This document shows positions 1 through 8,507 of a stretch of DNA of 64,000 nucleotides, piece after piece. The stretch spans positions 1-64,000 of the forward strand of contig NZ_VHSF01000002.1 in NCBI RefSeq assembly GCF_007050985.1, written 5' to 3'. A model generated the notes under the pieces. That model had not been told where the DNA came from. It did not search any database and saw nothing but the letters and a program-made list of their open reading frames with translations. Made by a program: the position numbers and the translations under genes. How positions within the stretch are numbered: position 1 is the stretch's first letter; the number at the start of each line of letters is the position of its first letter. This stretch comes from Christiangramia sabulilitoris (GTDB lineage: Bacteria > Bacteroidota > Bacteroidia > Flavobacteriales > Flavobacteriaceae).

Positions 1-907
1 AAGAATTAGCTATCACATTATTAGCAATCAGTCCAGGATTTTCAACAGGAGATTGACAAGATCCCAAATAAACTCCATGATAACCAGGACCACCTCCTAT
101 CAACCTATTATTAATTATCTCTCCTCCTCCTTCTGAATCACTTACCCATAATGAAGTACCATTATAGTGGGGCTGAATAGAAACAGAATTATTATTAAAA
201 ATAAAACCTGATTGATACTGCAAATGAACACCTCGGTATCCTGAGTTTTCTATGACATTATTTTCTATTACAGTACCCGGAACTCTTGAATAATAATCCG
301 CCTTATAAGAAATACCTATAGAACCTCCTGTAATAAAATTATTCAGCAACCGAATATCACTCGAAGAAGAAGGGTCGAACCATACCACGGCCTGATTCGG
401 GTGAGTTGATGTGGTCGTTGGACTGCTGAGCTTACAGTTCTCTACCAAGATATCATCTCCACGTCCAAACATCTGTAAGTTCCGACTATAACCAGTTCCA
501 GTAGCCTCAAAACTTAAATTTCGTAATATGATATTGGAGGCATTGTTGAAATAAAAAATATAGTTATCTGCCGTACCGGTTGCTCCATAGGTCAATAAAA
601 CATCTTCCGCATTTCCACTGGCTGATTCATAAGTGATCGTGTTGGTCGTGGAAGATCCCAATATTTCTCCTATTAAGACCTGCTCGTTATAGGTGCCTGC
701 TGCAATTTGAAAAACTACAGGCCCACTAACCCCCTGGGTTGTAATATCAGTTACTGCATCATTGATGCTAGCATATTCACTACCGTTTCCTCCTACAGAG
801 TAGGTTCCATTAAGCTGTGCTAAAAGGTTAGCGGAAGGGATTAGGAATAGAAGAATTAAAAGAAATTTAAAATTCCTGATCGAAAATTTTGAGTAAAAAG
901 TTTCCAT
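1..907 (-). CDS. Secreted right-handed beta-helix protein, C-terminus cut by window edge
   Basis: An open frame reads from an ATG at 907 leftward to base 2 without a stop, giving about 302 residues of a longer protein. It begins with a signal peptide (hydrophobic stretch around residues 12-28, ending near ANLLAQ). A segment like NGTYSVGGNGSEYASINDAV follows, typical of the start of parallel beta-helix proteins. Next come Asn-rich repeating strands (NNVIENSGYRGVHL, NNNSVSI, NNRLIGGGPGYHGVYL), the asparagine-ladder pattern of pectate-lyase-like or NosD-like right-handed beta-helices. The substrate is unknown. Many such flavobacterial proteins carry a type IX secretion C-terminal domain, but that end is outside the window. 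Confidence is high that it is a secreted beta-helix protein and low for any enzymatic role. Confidence 0.8.
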   Translation of the reverse strand, partial: METFYSKFSIRNFKFLLILLFLIPSANLLAQLNGTYSVGGNGSEYASINDAVTDITTQGVSGPVVFQIAAGTYNEQVLIGEILGSSTTNTITYESASGNAEDVLLTYGATGTADNYIFYFNNASNIILRNLSFEATGTGYSRNLQMFGRGDDILVENCKLSSPTTTSTHPNQAVVWFDPSSSSDIRLLNNFITGGSIGISYKADYYSRVPGTVIENNVIENSGYRGVHLQYQSGFIFNNNSVSIQPHYNGTSLWVSDSEGGGEIINNRLIGGGPGYHGVYLGSCQSPVENPGLIANNVIANS

Positions 908-974
908 ACGAATACTCGTTTTGGTTGTTTAATAAAAATGCAGGCCATCAATGAGTCAGGGCTTGACTATTGAG

Positions 975-992
975 TACGTAGGGGAACTCGTA
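975..992. promoter_or_regulatory. Inverted-repeat element TACG-N10-CGTA upstream of beta-helix gene
   Basis: The 18-base element TACGTAGGGGAACTCGTA has complementary ends (TACG/CGTA) around a GGGGAA core. It lies about 68 bp upstream of the beta-helix gene start. Similar elements sit upstream of the subtilase gene (3141-3176). I infer an operator or activator site; the cognate regulator is unknown. Confidence 0.35.
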
Positions 993-1042
993 AAATATAT
1001 TATTGAATAATGAATTCTATTTATGAATCAATTATTTTCTTC

Positions 1043-3100
1043 TTAAAACTGAACCGTGATCTCATCTGAGCACAGTTCGAGGGAATTTGAAATACAAACT
1101 TTATAGGTAAGCGATGTACTCCCTTTTACACTAATTCTATCGGTATATGATCCTGTATTGGGAACTCTATGTCTTAACCTGCCATTTAGATAAATATCTA
1201 TTTCCTCTGAGGTATTTGAAGGTGTCCAGGTCAGATCAGTGTACTCCTGACCTTTTATTCGATACCCATTAACGGTAAGAACTAAATTAACGGGGTCCGG
1301 TTCAATTGCCTCCATCCATCTATAAAAAAGATTACTCCCTCCCCGATCATCTGTTACGGTTAAGCTTACTTTATAATATCCTAATTCACTGAAAGTATGG
1401 ACAGGATTTTGTAGCGTTGAAGTATTCCCGTCTCCAAAATTCCATAACCAGTTTTCAATTGTACCATCGTTATCCCAGCTGTCATCCTTTAAAAAGAAGG
1501 TAACACCATCTTGCTGATACCAAAATGATGCAGAAGGTGGCTTATTAGGCATTTCATCTGGATTTTCCACCTCGACAGGAATTAATACTTCAGAGCAATT
1601 ATTATAATTTGTTTCACAGATCTGGAAATTAAAAGTATCATTTCCTTTTGCAGAAAAGGACCCAAAATACAACCCGTTATTTTCTACCTGACCAAAGAAT
1701 TCACCGTTCTTATAAAGTTTTATGTACTGGTCCGCTGTGGGTTCCCAGGTTAAAGCGACCTCAATTCTTCTTTTCTCTTTATAAGAAAATACTTCAAAGT
1801 TTAACTGCGGAGGTGCGGGTGGAGAAAAATTGATATTATTCCAGAGACTATTAGCAAAATTACTGGAACCCTCAGGCACATTAGTTATATAATCCGGGGT
1901 AGAATTCTCTCGTATTGCAGAATGAACTTCCTGGGGAGTTGCAGAATTGTTTGCCTCCAAAAAAAGCGCGGCAATCCCTGCAACATGAGGAGAAGCCATA
2001 GAAGTACCGCTCATGATCTGCGTTGATGTATTATCTATATGTGAAGCTGAAAGAATATAGGTGCCAGGTGCAAATATATCTACACATTCACCAAAATTGG
2101 AATACCCGGCCATGTTATTATTTACGTCGCTTGCACCAACTGTAATTGCTCCATCAACATTAGCAGGAGTAAATAAACAGGCATTATCATAACTATTTCC
2201 GGCAGAAACCACATAACTGATTCCTTCTGAAATAGAGTTTTCTATTGCAATGGTCACAGGTTCGGTTTCTACAGAAGCAGTTCCTCCTAAACTCATATTC
2301 ACTACTGCTGGTTTAAGGGCATTTAGTGTAATCCATTCTATCGCGGCCAGGATCCTTGAAACCGAAGATCCTCCATTACATCCAAAAACTCTTACTGAAA
2401 CCAGTTTTACGTTCTTAGCAACACCGTAAGTATTCCCACCAACCGTTCCAGCGACATGAGTACCATGACCTCCACAATCTTCTCCGGGTTTTTGATTAGG
2501 ATCTGTATTTTCCGGATTTTCCTCTAAAACAAAGTCATATCCCAGGCTCGCCCTGCCATTAAATTCTTCATGAGAGTAATTTATTCCCGAATCCATAATA
2601 TAAGCATTTACACCGCTTCCCGTAGCGGAATACGCGTATGCCCTATCCATAATAATGTCTCTGGAATCTAAACGATCCAGTCCCCAGGTTACATAATTCT
2701 GGACGTAGCTTTCATTCGGATAGACATGAACATCCTCATAAACAGCCTCAACCCGCTTATCATTTTTAAGTTTTAAAACCTGTTTTTCTGATAATTCTGC
2801 GGCAAACCCTGAAAAAACTCTTTGGTATTTTCTGGTTACCCTAGCTTGTGATGGAATATTATTTATCTCTTGTAACAATTCATTTAAAACCTCTTCCCTC
2901 TTTAAGTGACCCTTTGATGGCCTTTTATTTAATATCACTATATAACTTTTATCAACTTGAGAAGTTTTGGAATGAACCCGAAGGATTGCATCTGGATCAT
3001 CTTCGAAGTTTTCTGATGTACACGAAACCAGAAACAAAAAAAATAGAAACAATAAAATTTTGTGACAGGAAGCTGTCCAAGAAAAGTAATTTAAAAACAT
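1043..3100 (-). CDS. Subtilisin-like (S8, proteinase K-type) lipoprotein protease with PKD domain
   Basis: A 685-residue secreted serine protease. Residues 1-27 form a lipoprotein signal ending in the lipobox LVSC (Cys27). Residues about 50-128 resemble an inhibitor I9 propeptide (SYIVIL...VYEDVHVYP). The catalytic domain spans about 135-415, with Asp170 (IMDSGIN), His212 ([10 protein letters not shown]), oxyanion Asn302 (SAGNS) and Ser367 (SGTSMASPH). The C-terminus has a PKD domain (about 519-600, [10 protein letters not shown]...HTF) flanked by two similar ~80-residue modules (431-512 and 605-685), each with a paired-Cys pattern and a YxNG turn. It probably degrades extracellular protein while anchored to a membrane. 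No close downstream partner is visible on the same strand except the beta-helix gene 135 bp away. Family assignment is very secure; the start codon is the first ATG that gives a good signal peptide. Confidence 0.95.
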   Translation of the reverse strand: MFLNYFSWTASCHKILLFLFFLFLVSCTSENFEDDPDAILRVHSKTSQVDKSYIVILNKRPSKGHLKREEVLNELLQEINNIPSQARVTRKYQRVFSGFAAELSEKQVLKLKNDKRVEAVYEDVHVYPNESYVQNYVTWGLDRLDSRDIIMDRAYAYSATGSGVNAYIMDSGINYSHEEFNGRASLGYDFVLEENPENTDPNQKPGEDCGGHGTHVAGTVGGNTYGVAKNVKLVSVRVFGCNGGSSVSRILAAIEWITLNALKPAVVNMSLGGTASVETEPVTIAIENSISEGISYVVSAGNSYDNACLFTPANVDGAITVGASDVNNNMAGYSNFGECVDIFAPGTYILSASHIDNTSTQIMSGTSMASPHVAGIAALFLEANNSATPQEVHSAIRENSTPDYITNVPEGSSNFANSLWNNINFSPPAPPQLNFEVFSYKEKRRIEVALTWEPTADQYIKLYKNGEFFGQVENNGLYFGSFSAKGNDTFNFQICETNYNNCSEVLIPVEVENPDEMPNKPPSASFWYQQDGVTFFLKDDSWDNDGTIENWLWNFGDGNTSTLQNPVHTFSELGYYKVSLTVTDDRGGSNLFYRWMEAIEPDPVNLVLTVNGYRIKGQEYTDLTWTPSNTSEEIDIYLNGRLRHRVPNTGSYTDRISVKGSTSLTYKVCISNSLELCSDEITVQF

Positions 3101-3140
3101 ACCCTACGTTTTTTTTGGTGATTAGCTAGGTTTCTTATAC

Positions 3141-3176
3141 TCGATCGGGGAAATCGATGCCGTAGGGAACTTCGAC
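3141..3176. promoter_or_regulatory. Tandem CG-flanked GGGA(A) elements upstream of subtilase gene
   Basis: Two related elements occur back to back 41-76 bp before the subtilase start. TCGATCGGGGAAATCGAT (3141-3158) has inverted ends CGAT/ATCG around GGGGAA, and GCCGTAGGGAACTTCGAC (3159-3176) is a looser copy. The first shares its core and CG flanks with 975-992 upstream of the next minus-strand gene. I infer shared regulation of the two secreted proteins; it is not proven. Confidence 0.35.
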
Positions 3177-3377
3177 AGGAAATTCTAAAAACTGAGATTG
3201 AAGATAGAACTTTTAATTGAAACAGAGGGCAAAAAACAACCTAAATACCTGATTTACAATTATTAATAATATTTTCAAAAAACTTTTTAGTATAAGTTTA
3301 ACTGGCCATTTGCTTTATTTTCGAGGGGTAGAATGTAATTTTAAAAACATTTTTAACTAATTAACTGAACCAAAAAA

Positions 3378-4412
3378 ATGAAAACCTATCATTTAGAATT
3401 AAATGATGTAGACGATATAATTCCGGAACTGGCCAATCATTTTGGAACAGTCTATCAGGAAGAACTTGGAGAATATAATCTCGGGATACCCGCTTCCATT
3501 GGTGAAGGAACCATAAGCGTAATTAACTTTCCAAACGGGATAGGCCTTCATACTTACCAATGTACTTTTAAAGAAGATACCCAATTCATTTTATATCATC
3601 TTAAGGTTAAACCTATCCGGTTTATTTACTGTTTGGAGGGTGTTATCACCAGTGATTTTGGAAATAATCAGGATACAGAAACACTGCAAAACCATGAGTA
3701 CCTCATCGCTGCACCAAAATCTGATGAAACCCATAATCTATGTATTCCCGGAAACAAGGAGGTAAATTTATGTTACCTGGAAATTGACCGGGTGAAATTT
3801 CAAGAATATTTTTCTTTTGACCTGAAGGATTTGGAGCCTGTCTTTTTTGAATTATTCAGTGATACCAAAGCTGGTACCAGGATCTCAGAAAAATCAAGTT
3901 TCAGCCTCAAGACAGCAGAAACCATCAAGGAGATAAAGAACACAGATATCCAGGGTTTTCCCAGGATAAACTTTATAGGTGCTAAAGCTTTGGAGATCCT
4001 AAGTTATATGCTAACCCAGTTTAAAAAAGGCGAAAATTCTTCCGATACAAAAAAACTGAAGGAGAAGGACATAAAAGCTATAGAAAAAGCTGTGGATTAT
4101 ATCGATACCAATATTTCCAACACCGGAACTGTGAATGATCTTGCTAAAATCGCGGGCGTAAATACCAACAAACTTCAGGAAGGTTTTCAATCTATTTTTG
4201 GAAAAACAGTGAATGAATATATCAGGGATATCCGTCTAACCAGGGCACTGAACATCCTCTCTGCAGGAAATAAAAACGTAAGTGAAGTTGTTTATGAACT
4301 GGGACTGTCCAGCCGAAGCTATTTTTCCAAGATCTTTAAAGAAAAATATGGAATATCCCCACGCAAGATTCTAGCCAGACGTACGGTGAATAAAAAACTC
4401 GAGGAGAATTAA
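3378..4412 (+). CDS. AraC/XylS-family transcriptional regulator
   Basis: A 344-residue protein. The C-terminal ~105 residues (about 232-338) form a double helix-turn-helix of the AraC type. The first recognition unit is TVNDLAKIAGVNTNKLQEGFQSIFGKT. The second carries the family signature NVSEVVYELGLSSRSYFSKIFKEKYGISPRK. The N-terminal ~220 residues look like an uncharacterised sensing domain, similar in layout to PchR-type regulators, with no recognisable ligand motif. It is divergently transcribed from the subtilase gene across a 277-bp gap, so it could control either neighbour. No terminator is seen before the next gene. The DNA-binding role is confident; the inducer is unknown. Confidence 0.92.
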   Translation: MKTYHLELNDVDDIIPELANHFGTVYQEELGEYNLGIPASIGEGTISVINFPNGIGLHTYQCTFKEDTQFILYHLKVKPIRFIYCLEGVITSDFGNNQDTETLQNHEYLIAAPKSDETHNLCIPGNKEVNLCYLEIDRVKFQEYFSFDLKDLEPVFFELFSDTKAGTRISEKSSFSLKTAETIKEIKNTDIQGFPRINFIGAKALEILSYMLTQFKKGENSSDTKKLKEKDIKAIEKAVDYIDTNISNTGTVNDLAKIAGVNTNKLQEGFQSIFGKTVNEYIRDIRLTRALNILSAGNKNVSEVVYELGLSSRSYFSKIFKEKYGISPRKILARRTVNKKLEEN

Positions 4413-4564
4413 ACTGTTTTTTCCTGAATATTGTTTTCTATGCCCTGAAACTTCAAAAATGCATATAGTTTTTTTCTCTCTTTACCAAGACTAAATCTAT
4501 TTACAAGCTTAATCCAACATATCATTTCTTCGTATATTCAGGCGAAATTTAAGAACCCAAATAA

Positions 4565-6715
4565 ATGAACCCACACTTAAAAAAAGGACTGTGTTTTATA
4601 GCAATGGTCAGTATTTTAGGCTATGCTCAAAGTCAGAAAAAACCACAAAATACCATGAATAATCCTTTACTCACAGACTGGACCGGACCCTACTCAGGAG
4701 TTCCCGCATTTGATAAAATGAACGTGAAAGATGTAAAGCCAGCTATTAGAAAAGGTATGGAAATGCATCTTGCTGAAATTGATAAAATCGCGGAAAACCC
4801 GGCAGAACCAACTTTTGAAAATACAATTGTCCCAATGGAAAAGGCAGGATCTGAACTTGATCGTGCTTTTACATATTATGGCATTTTCAGCAGTAATGTT
4901 TCCAGTCCCGAATTCAGAGAAGTTCAAAAGGAATTATCTCCGGAGATCTCAGAGTTTTCCTCGAAAATAAGTCAGAATGAAAAGCTGTTCAAACGAATTA
5001 AAACGATTTACGAAAAATCCCGTAATAATCCGCTAGAACCTTCAGAACAAAGAGTTATAGAACTGATTTATGAGGATTTTGCCATGCAGGGAGCAGATCT
5101 TGATGAAAAAGCAAAGGAGCGCTATGCAGAGATCAATAAAGAATTATCAGGTTTATATACGCAATTCTCGAACAATGTTCTAGCAGACGAGGAAAACTAT
5201 GTTCTTTATCTGGAAAAGGATCAGTTAGGCGGTTTGCCAGATTCTTATATTAAATCTGCCGCCCAGGCAGCGGCCCAACGTGGTAAGGAAGGCTTGTATG
5301 CTGTTACCAATACCCGCTCTTCTATGGATCCTTTCCTCACTTACTCTACAGAGAGAAGCCTGCGCGAGAAAGTCTGGAAGAGTTATTATTCCAGGGGAGA
5401 CAATGCTGATGAATATGATAATAATGAGATCGTAAAACAGATCCTGAAACTTCGCGACGAAAGGGTGAAATTATTAGGTTATGATAACTATGCCCAGTGG
5501 AGACTTCAAAACAGGATGGCCAAAAATCCTGAAAACGCTATGAACCTTATGATGAAGGTTTGGCCTGCTGCTCTGGCCAGGGTTGAGGAAGAAGTTGCAG
5601 ATATGCAAAAAATAGCTAATTCTGAAGGTGCCAATATTGATATCAAGCCGTGGGATTATCGCTTTTTTGCTGAAAAAGTTCGCAAAGAAAAGTATGATCT
5701 TAATAGCGAAGAGGTAAAACAGTATCTTGAATTAGGTAATTTAACTGAAGCTTTATTCTTTACAGCTGGCGAACTTTTTAATTTTAATTTCAAGCTGGTT
5801 AAAGAAGGTAGTGTACCTGTTTTCCATGAAGATGTAAAAGTGTGGGAAGTAACCGATAAGGATACTGGAAACTTAATTGGTCTTTGGTACCTGGATCCAT
5901 TTGCCAGACAGGGCAAGAGATCTGGAGCCTGGGCTACAACTTACAGGAGCTATAGCGAATTGATGGGTAAAAAACCTGTGCTCGCTTCCAATAACTCGAA
6001 TTTTATAAAACCTGCACCGGGAGAACCTGTATTGATCTCCTGGGATGATGCCGAGACATTCTTCCATGAGTTTGGACATGCCCTGCACTTCCTTTCTGCA
6101 GATATTAAATATCCCACGCTCAATGGAGGAGTTCGGGATTATACCGAATTCCAGTCTCAGTTACTGGAAAGATGGCTGTATACAGATAAGGTGATCAATC
6201 AATTTTTGAGACATCACAAAACCAATGAGGTCATTCCTCAAGCCCTTGTGCAAAAGATTAAGAAAGCATCTACCTTTAACCAGGGATTTGCGACGACTGA
6301 ATTTCTTGCCTCGGCGATTATGGATATGAAATACCATACTACCAATCCAGATAAGATTGATCCTGACACTTTTGAAAGAGAAACACTTAATGAGTTGAAT
6401 ATGCCGGAAGAAATTGTCATGCGCCACCGCACGCCGCATTTTGGACATGTTTTTTCAAGCGAAGGATATGCTACCGGGTATTACGGCTATTTATGGGCAG
6501 ATGTGCTTACTGCCGATGCTGCTGAAGCTTTTGCAGAATCTGAAGGCGGTTTTTATGATAAGGAACTGGCTCAAAAACTGGTTAAATACCTGTTCGCCCC
6601 AAGAAACGCAATAGATCCTGCTGAAGCTTATAGGAAGTTTAGAGGCAGAGACGCGAAAATCGATGCTTTGATGAGGGATCGCGGATTCCCGGTTCCAGCA
6701 GAAAGCAATCAATAA
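4565..6715 (+). CDS. dcp: M3-family peptidyl-dipeptidase (Dcp-like zinc metallopeptidase)
   Basis: A 716-residue protein with an N-terminal export-like hydrophobic segment (residues about 8-20, GYAQSQ) and no lipobox, so a periplasmic enzyme is likely. The zinc site is H501-E-F-G-H505, with third ligand Glu528 in DYTEFQSQLLE, the M3 signature. Other M3 hallmarks are the N-terminal NPLL.DW.GPYSGVPAFD segment and the C-terminal YATGYYGYLWADVLTADA. The length fits Dcp, which removes C-terminal dipeptides from oligopeptides. It probably recycles peptides produced by secreted proteases. It ends just before the strong terminator at 6736-6768. The family is secure; exact peptide specificity is inferred. 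Confidence 0.95.
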   Translation: MNPHLKKGLCFIAMVSILGYAQSQKKPQNTMNNPLLTDWTGPYSGVPAFDKMNVKDVKPAIRKGMEMHLAEIDKIAENPAEPTFENTIVPMEKAGSELDRAFTYYGIFSSNVSSPEFREVQKELSPEISEFSSKISQNEKLFKRIKTIYEKSRNNPLEPSEQRVIELIYEDFAMQGADLDEKAKERYAEINKELSGLYTQFSNNVLADEENYVLYLEKDQLGGLPDSYIKSAAQAAAQRGKEGLYAVTNTRSSMDPFLTYSTERSLREKVWKSYYSRGDNADEYDNNEIVKQILKLRDERVKLLGYDNYAQWRLQNRMAKNPENAMNLMMKVWPAALARVEEEVADMQKIANSEGANIDIKPWDYRFFAEKVRKEKYDLNSEEVKQYLELGNLTEALFFTAGELFNFNFKLVKEGSVPVFHEDVKVWEVTDKDTGNLIGLWYLDPFARQGKRSGAWATTYRSYSELMGKKPVLASNNSNFIKPAPGEPVLISWDDAETFFHEFGHALHFLSADIKYPTLNGGVRDYTEFQSQLLERWLYTDKVINQFLRHHKTNEVIPQALVQKIKKASTFNQGFATTEFLASAIMDMKYHTTNPDKIDPDTFERETLNELNMPEEIVMRHRTPHFGHVFSSEGYATGYYGYLWADVLTADAAEAFAESEGGFYDKELAQKLVKYLFAPRNAIDPAEAYRKFRGRDAKIDALMRDRGFPVPAESNQ

Positions 6716-6735
6716 TACCAGCCTTTTATATTTAA

Positions 6736-6768
6736 AAAATGTCCCGTAATTCCGGGGCATTTTTTAAT
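6736..6768 (+). terminator. Rho-independent terminator after dcp
   Basis: An AAATGTCCCG arm pairs with CGGGGCATTT (one G-U) around a 6-base loop, and a run of T follows. It lies 20 bp after the dcp stop and only about 10 bp before the rluE start codon. Confidence 0.85.
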
Positions 6769-6776
6769 TTCGGCCC

Positions 6777-7349
6777 ATGCATAGACATTTCAAGATCTAT
6801 AAACCTTTCGGCTTTTTAAGTCAGTTTATTACCAATCAGAAAACCGCCGGTAAATTTAAATTACTGGGTGAGCTACATGATTTTCCAGAAGGCACCATGT
6901 CTATCGGCAGGCTGGATAAGGATTCTGAGGGGTTGCTTTTACTAACTACCAATGGAAAGCTAAGCACCAAAATCACAGCAGGTAATTCAGAAAAGGAATA
7001 TTATGTACAACTGGATGGAAAAATTACCCGGGAGGCGGTAAATGAACTAAGGACCGGGGTTGAAATAAGTATATCTGGCAAAAAATATATGACCAGGGAA
7101 TGCAAGGCTGAAATTCTGGAGCATATCCCGAATTTCCCCGAGCGGGCAAAAAAGATCCGGGATGAACGCCACGGACCTACCAGCTGGGTAAGCATTACCC
7201 TTACCGAAGGTAAATTCAGACAGGTAAAAAAGATGACCGCTGCGGTTGGATATCCTACCCTAAGATTGGTGAGGGTAAGAATTGGTAAAGAATTACTGGG
7301 TGATCTAAAGGCCGGCGAAGTAATAGAAATAGAAAAAGTTGATCTCTAA
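6777..7349 (+). CDS. rluE: 23S rRNA pseudouridine synthase, RluE/RsuA family, no S4 domain
   Basis: A 190-residue enzyme that isomerises a uridine in rRNA. It starts directly with the catalytic domain (HFKIYKPFGFLSQF) and lacks the N-terminal S4 RNA-binding domain seen in RsuA and RluB, as in RluE. The catalytic motif GRLDKDSEGLLLLT places the nucleophilic Asp at residue 47. The later motif LTEGKFRQVKKMTAAVGYPTLRLVR is the family signature. The ATG follows the preceding terminator by only about 10 bases, so the transcript may be leaderless or depend on read-through. The stop codon overlaps the convergent heme oxygenase stop. Family confidence is high; RluE rather than a sister subfamily is the best fit. 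Confidence 0.9.
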   Translation: MHRHFKIYKPFGFLSQFITNQKTAGKFKLLGELHDFPEGTMSIGRLDKDSEGLLLLTTNGKLSTKITAGNSEKEYYVQLDGKITREAVNELRTGVEISISGKKYMTRECKAEILEHIPNFPERAKKIRDERHGPTSWVSITLTEGKFRQVKKMTAAVGYPTLRLVRVRIGKELLGDLKAGEVIEIEKVDL

Positions 7350-7906
7350 TCAGTCTGAGTCAATTGAATATTGAAAGCTTTTTCGAAAAGTAAAAAAGTC
7401 TCTTTTGCTTTACTTGTAGCCAGATCGATCTCTGTTTCACTAAATTCTTTTGAACGTAAAAATTTCAAATACTCGTTCCAGTTCCTGACACTATCCCGGT
7501 GACCATTAAAAAATAACGGAGCAGCAATTGTTTTCAATTCAGGACAATTTGAAATCTCTTTTCCAATGAGCATACCACCCATTGCCGATCCTTCAACCAC
7601 ATAAGCGGCACCAATCGCCTCTGCTTCATTACTACAAATGAAATCCAGATTATGCTCCAATTCATGTACCCCCAGATTATTAAGATCCTGGGCTAACCTC
7701 TGGGTTTTATCTGTAGAATAATTTTTCAGGTAATTCCCTATCTGCGCCTCAGCAGCATCATAGGCGATATAATTCTGAAACAGTAATAATTTATATTCTT
7801 CAAGGCTAATGGAGTGATCCATAATTTTCCCGGCAAGATTATCCTTTTCGATCTCGCGGTGTAAAGTAGAAGTTTCCTCTCTAAGCCTGTTCAGTATCTT
7901 CGTCAT
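7346..7906 (-). CDS. bphO: Biliverdin-producing heme oxygenase (BphO type)
   Basis: A 186-residue all-helical heme oxygenase that opens heme to biliverdin, the chromophore of the bacteriophytochrome encoded upstream in the same operon. The proximal heme ligand is His16 in RLREETSTLHREIE. The distal helix motif is VVEGSAMGGMLIGKEI, matching the usual GS..GG kink. The start codon lies inside the 3' end of the receiver gene (26-bp overlap), implying translational coupling, and makes this the last gene of the light-signalling operon. It is soluble and cytoplasmic. Pairing of HO and phytochrome is well established in bacteria, so the function is assigned with high confidence. Confidence 0.94.
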   Translation of the reverse strand: MTKILNRLREETSTLHREIEKDNLAGKIMDHSISLEEYKLLLFQNYIAYDAAEAQIGNYLKNYSTDKTQRLAQDLNNLGVHELEHNLDFICSNEAEAIGAAYVVEGSAMGGMLIGKEISNCPELKTIAAPLFFNGHRDSVRNWNEYLKFLRSKEFSETEIDLATSKAKETFLLFEKAFNIQLTQTD

Positions 7907-8447
7907 CTAGCTTGAATTGGTTTATGGCCAGTTTGATCTTTTTAATATTCTGCTGGTGTTCAGAATTATCTTCGTTGATCTTGTCCAAATAATCGTAGAT
8001 CTGGTTTACAGTTATCTTGTTATCCCTTATCCTGTTCCTTAGTTCTTCCCGGCCGGTCATATTAATAACCACCTTTTTAAGCAATGGCTCCAGTTTTTCG
8101 CTAAGGTTGTTCATATGTTTTTTCAGGATATATCCTGAAGCACCATTCAAAATAGTATTTGCGGCAAGTTCCTCATCATTGATAGTACCTGTAATAAAGA
8201 TGAAATCTATATTTTCATCAATACTTTTTACAAGTTCTAGTACATCCAGACCGGTACAGTTGGGAAGATTAAAATCTGACAGAACCACCTCGGGGGCAAA
8301 ATTAAGCAGGAGCTTTTTGCAGTCTTCCAGGCTATCTACGATTTCGATCTCGGGAGATTTAACGATCTTATTAATCTGTCTTTTAATAAGCATGGCATCT
8401 GCCTCACGGTCTTCCACCAATAATATTCTAAGCGACGTATTAATCAT
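7881..8447 (-). CDS. Stand-alone response regulator with helical C-terminal extension
   Basis: A 188-residue protein with a CheY-like receiver at about residues 6-125. The acidic pair is Glu11/Asp12 in LLVEDREAD, the phospho-acceptor is Asp58 in VVLSDFNLP, the switch Thr is residue 86 (FITGT), and the Lys is 109 or 110 (YILKKH). The remaining ~60 residues are charged and probably helical, with no DNA-binding or enzymatic output domain. It lies 60 bp after the phytochrome gene and overlaps the heme oxygenase gene. It is therefore the probable phosphorylation target of the phytochrome kinase (Rcp-like) and perhaps of the CheB-CheR kinase. The receiver is certain; its partner is inferred from context. 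Confidence 0.92.
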   Translation of the reverse strand: MINTSLRILLVEDREADAMLIKRQINKIVKSPEIEIVDSLEDCKKLLLNFAPEVVLSDFNLPNCTGLDVLELVKSIDENIDFIFITGTINDEELAANTILNGASGYILKKHMNNLSEKLEPLLKKVVINMTGREELRNRIRDNKITVNQIYDYLDKINEDNSEHQQNIKKIKLAINQFKLDDEDTEQA

Positions 8448-8507
8448 TTAGTACAGATATAGTTTACGAAAGTATTATAAAGAGGATAAAAAGGCAATTA
8501 TAGATTG

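Noticed and set aside
1000-1042. Terminator after the subtilase gene
   Set aside because: The only inverted repeat is AT-rich with mismatches and no clear T tract.
8017-8451. 144-codon plus-strand frame opposite the response-regulator gene
   Set aside because: Antisense shadow of a clearly functional receiver gene; Ser/Leu-rich with no domain.
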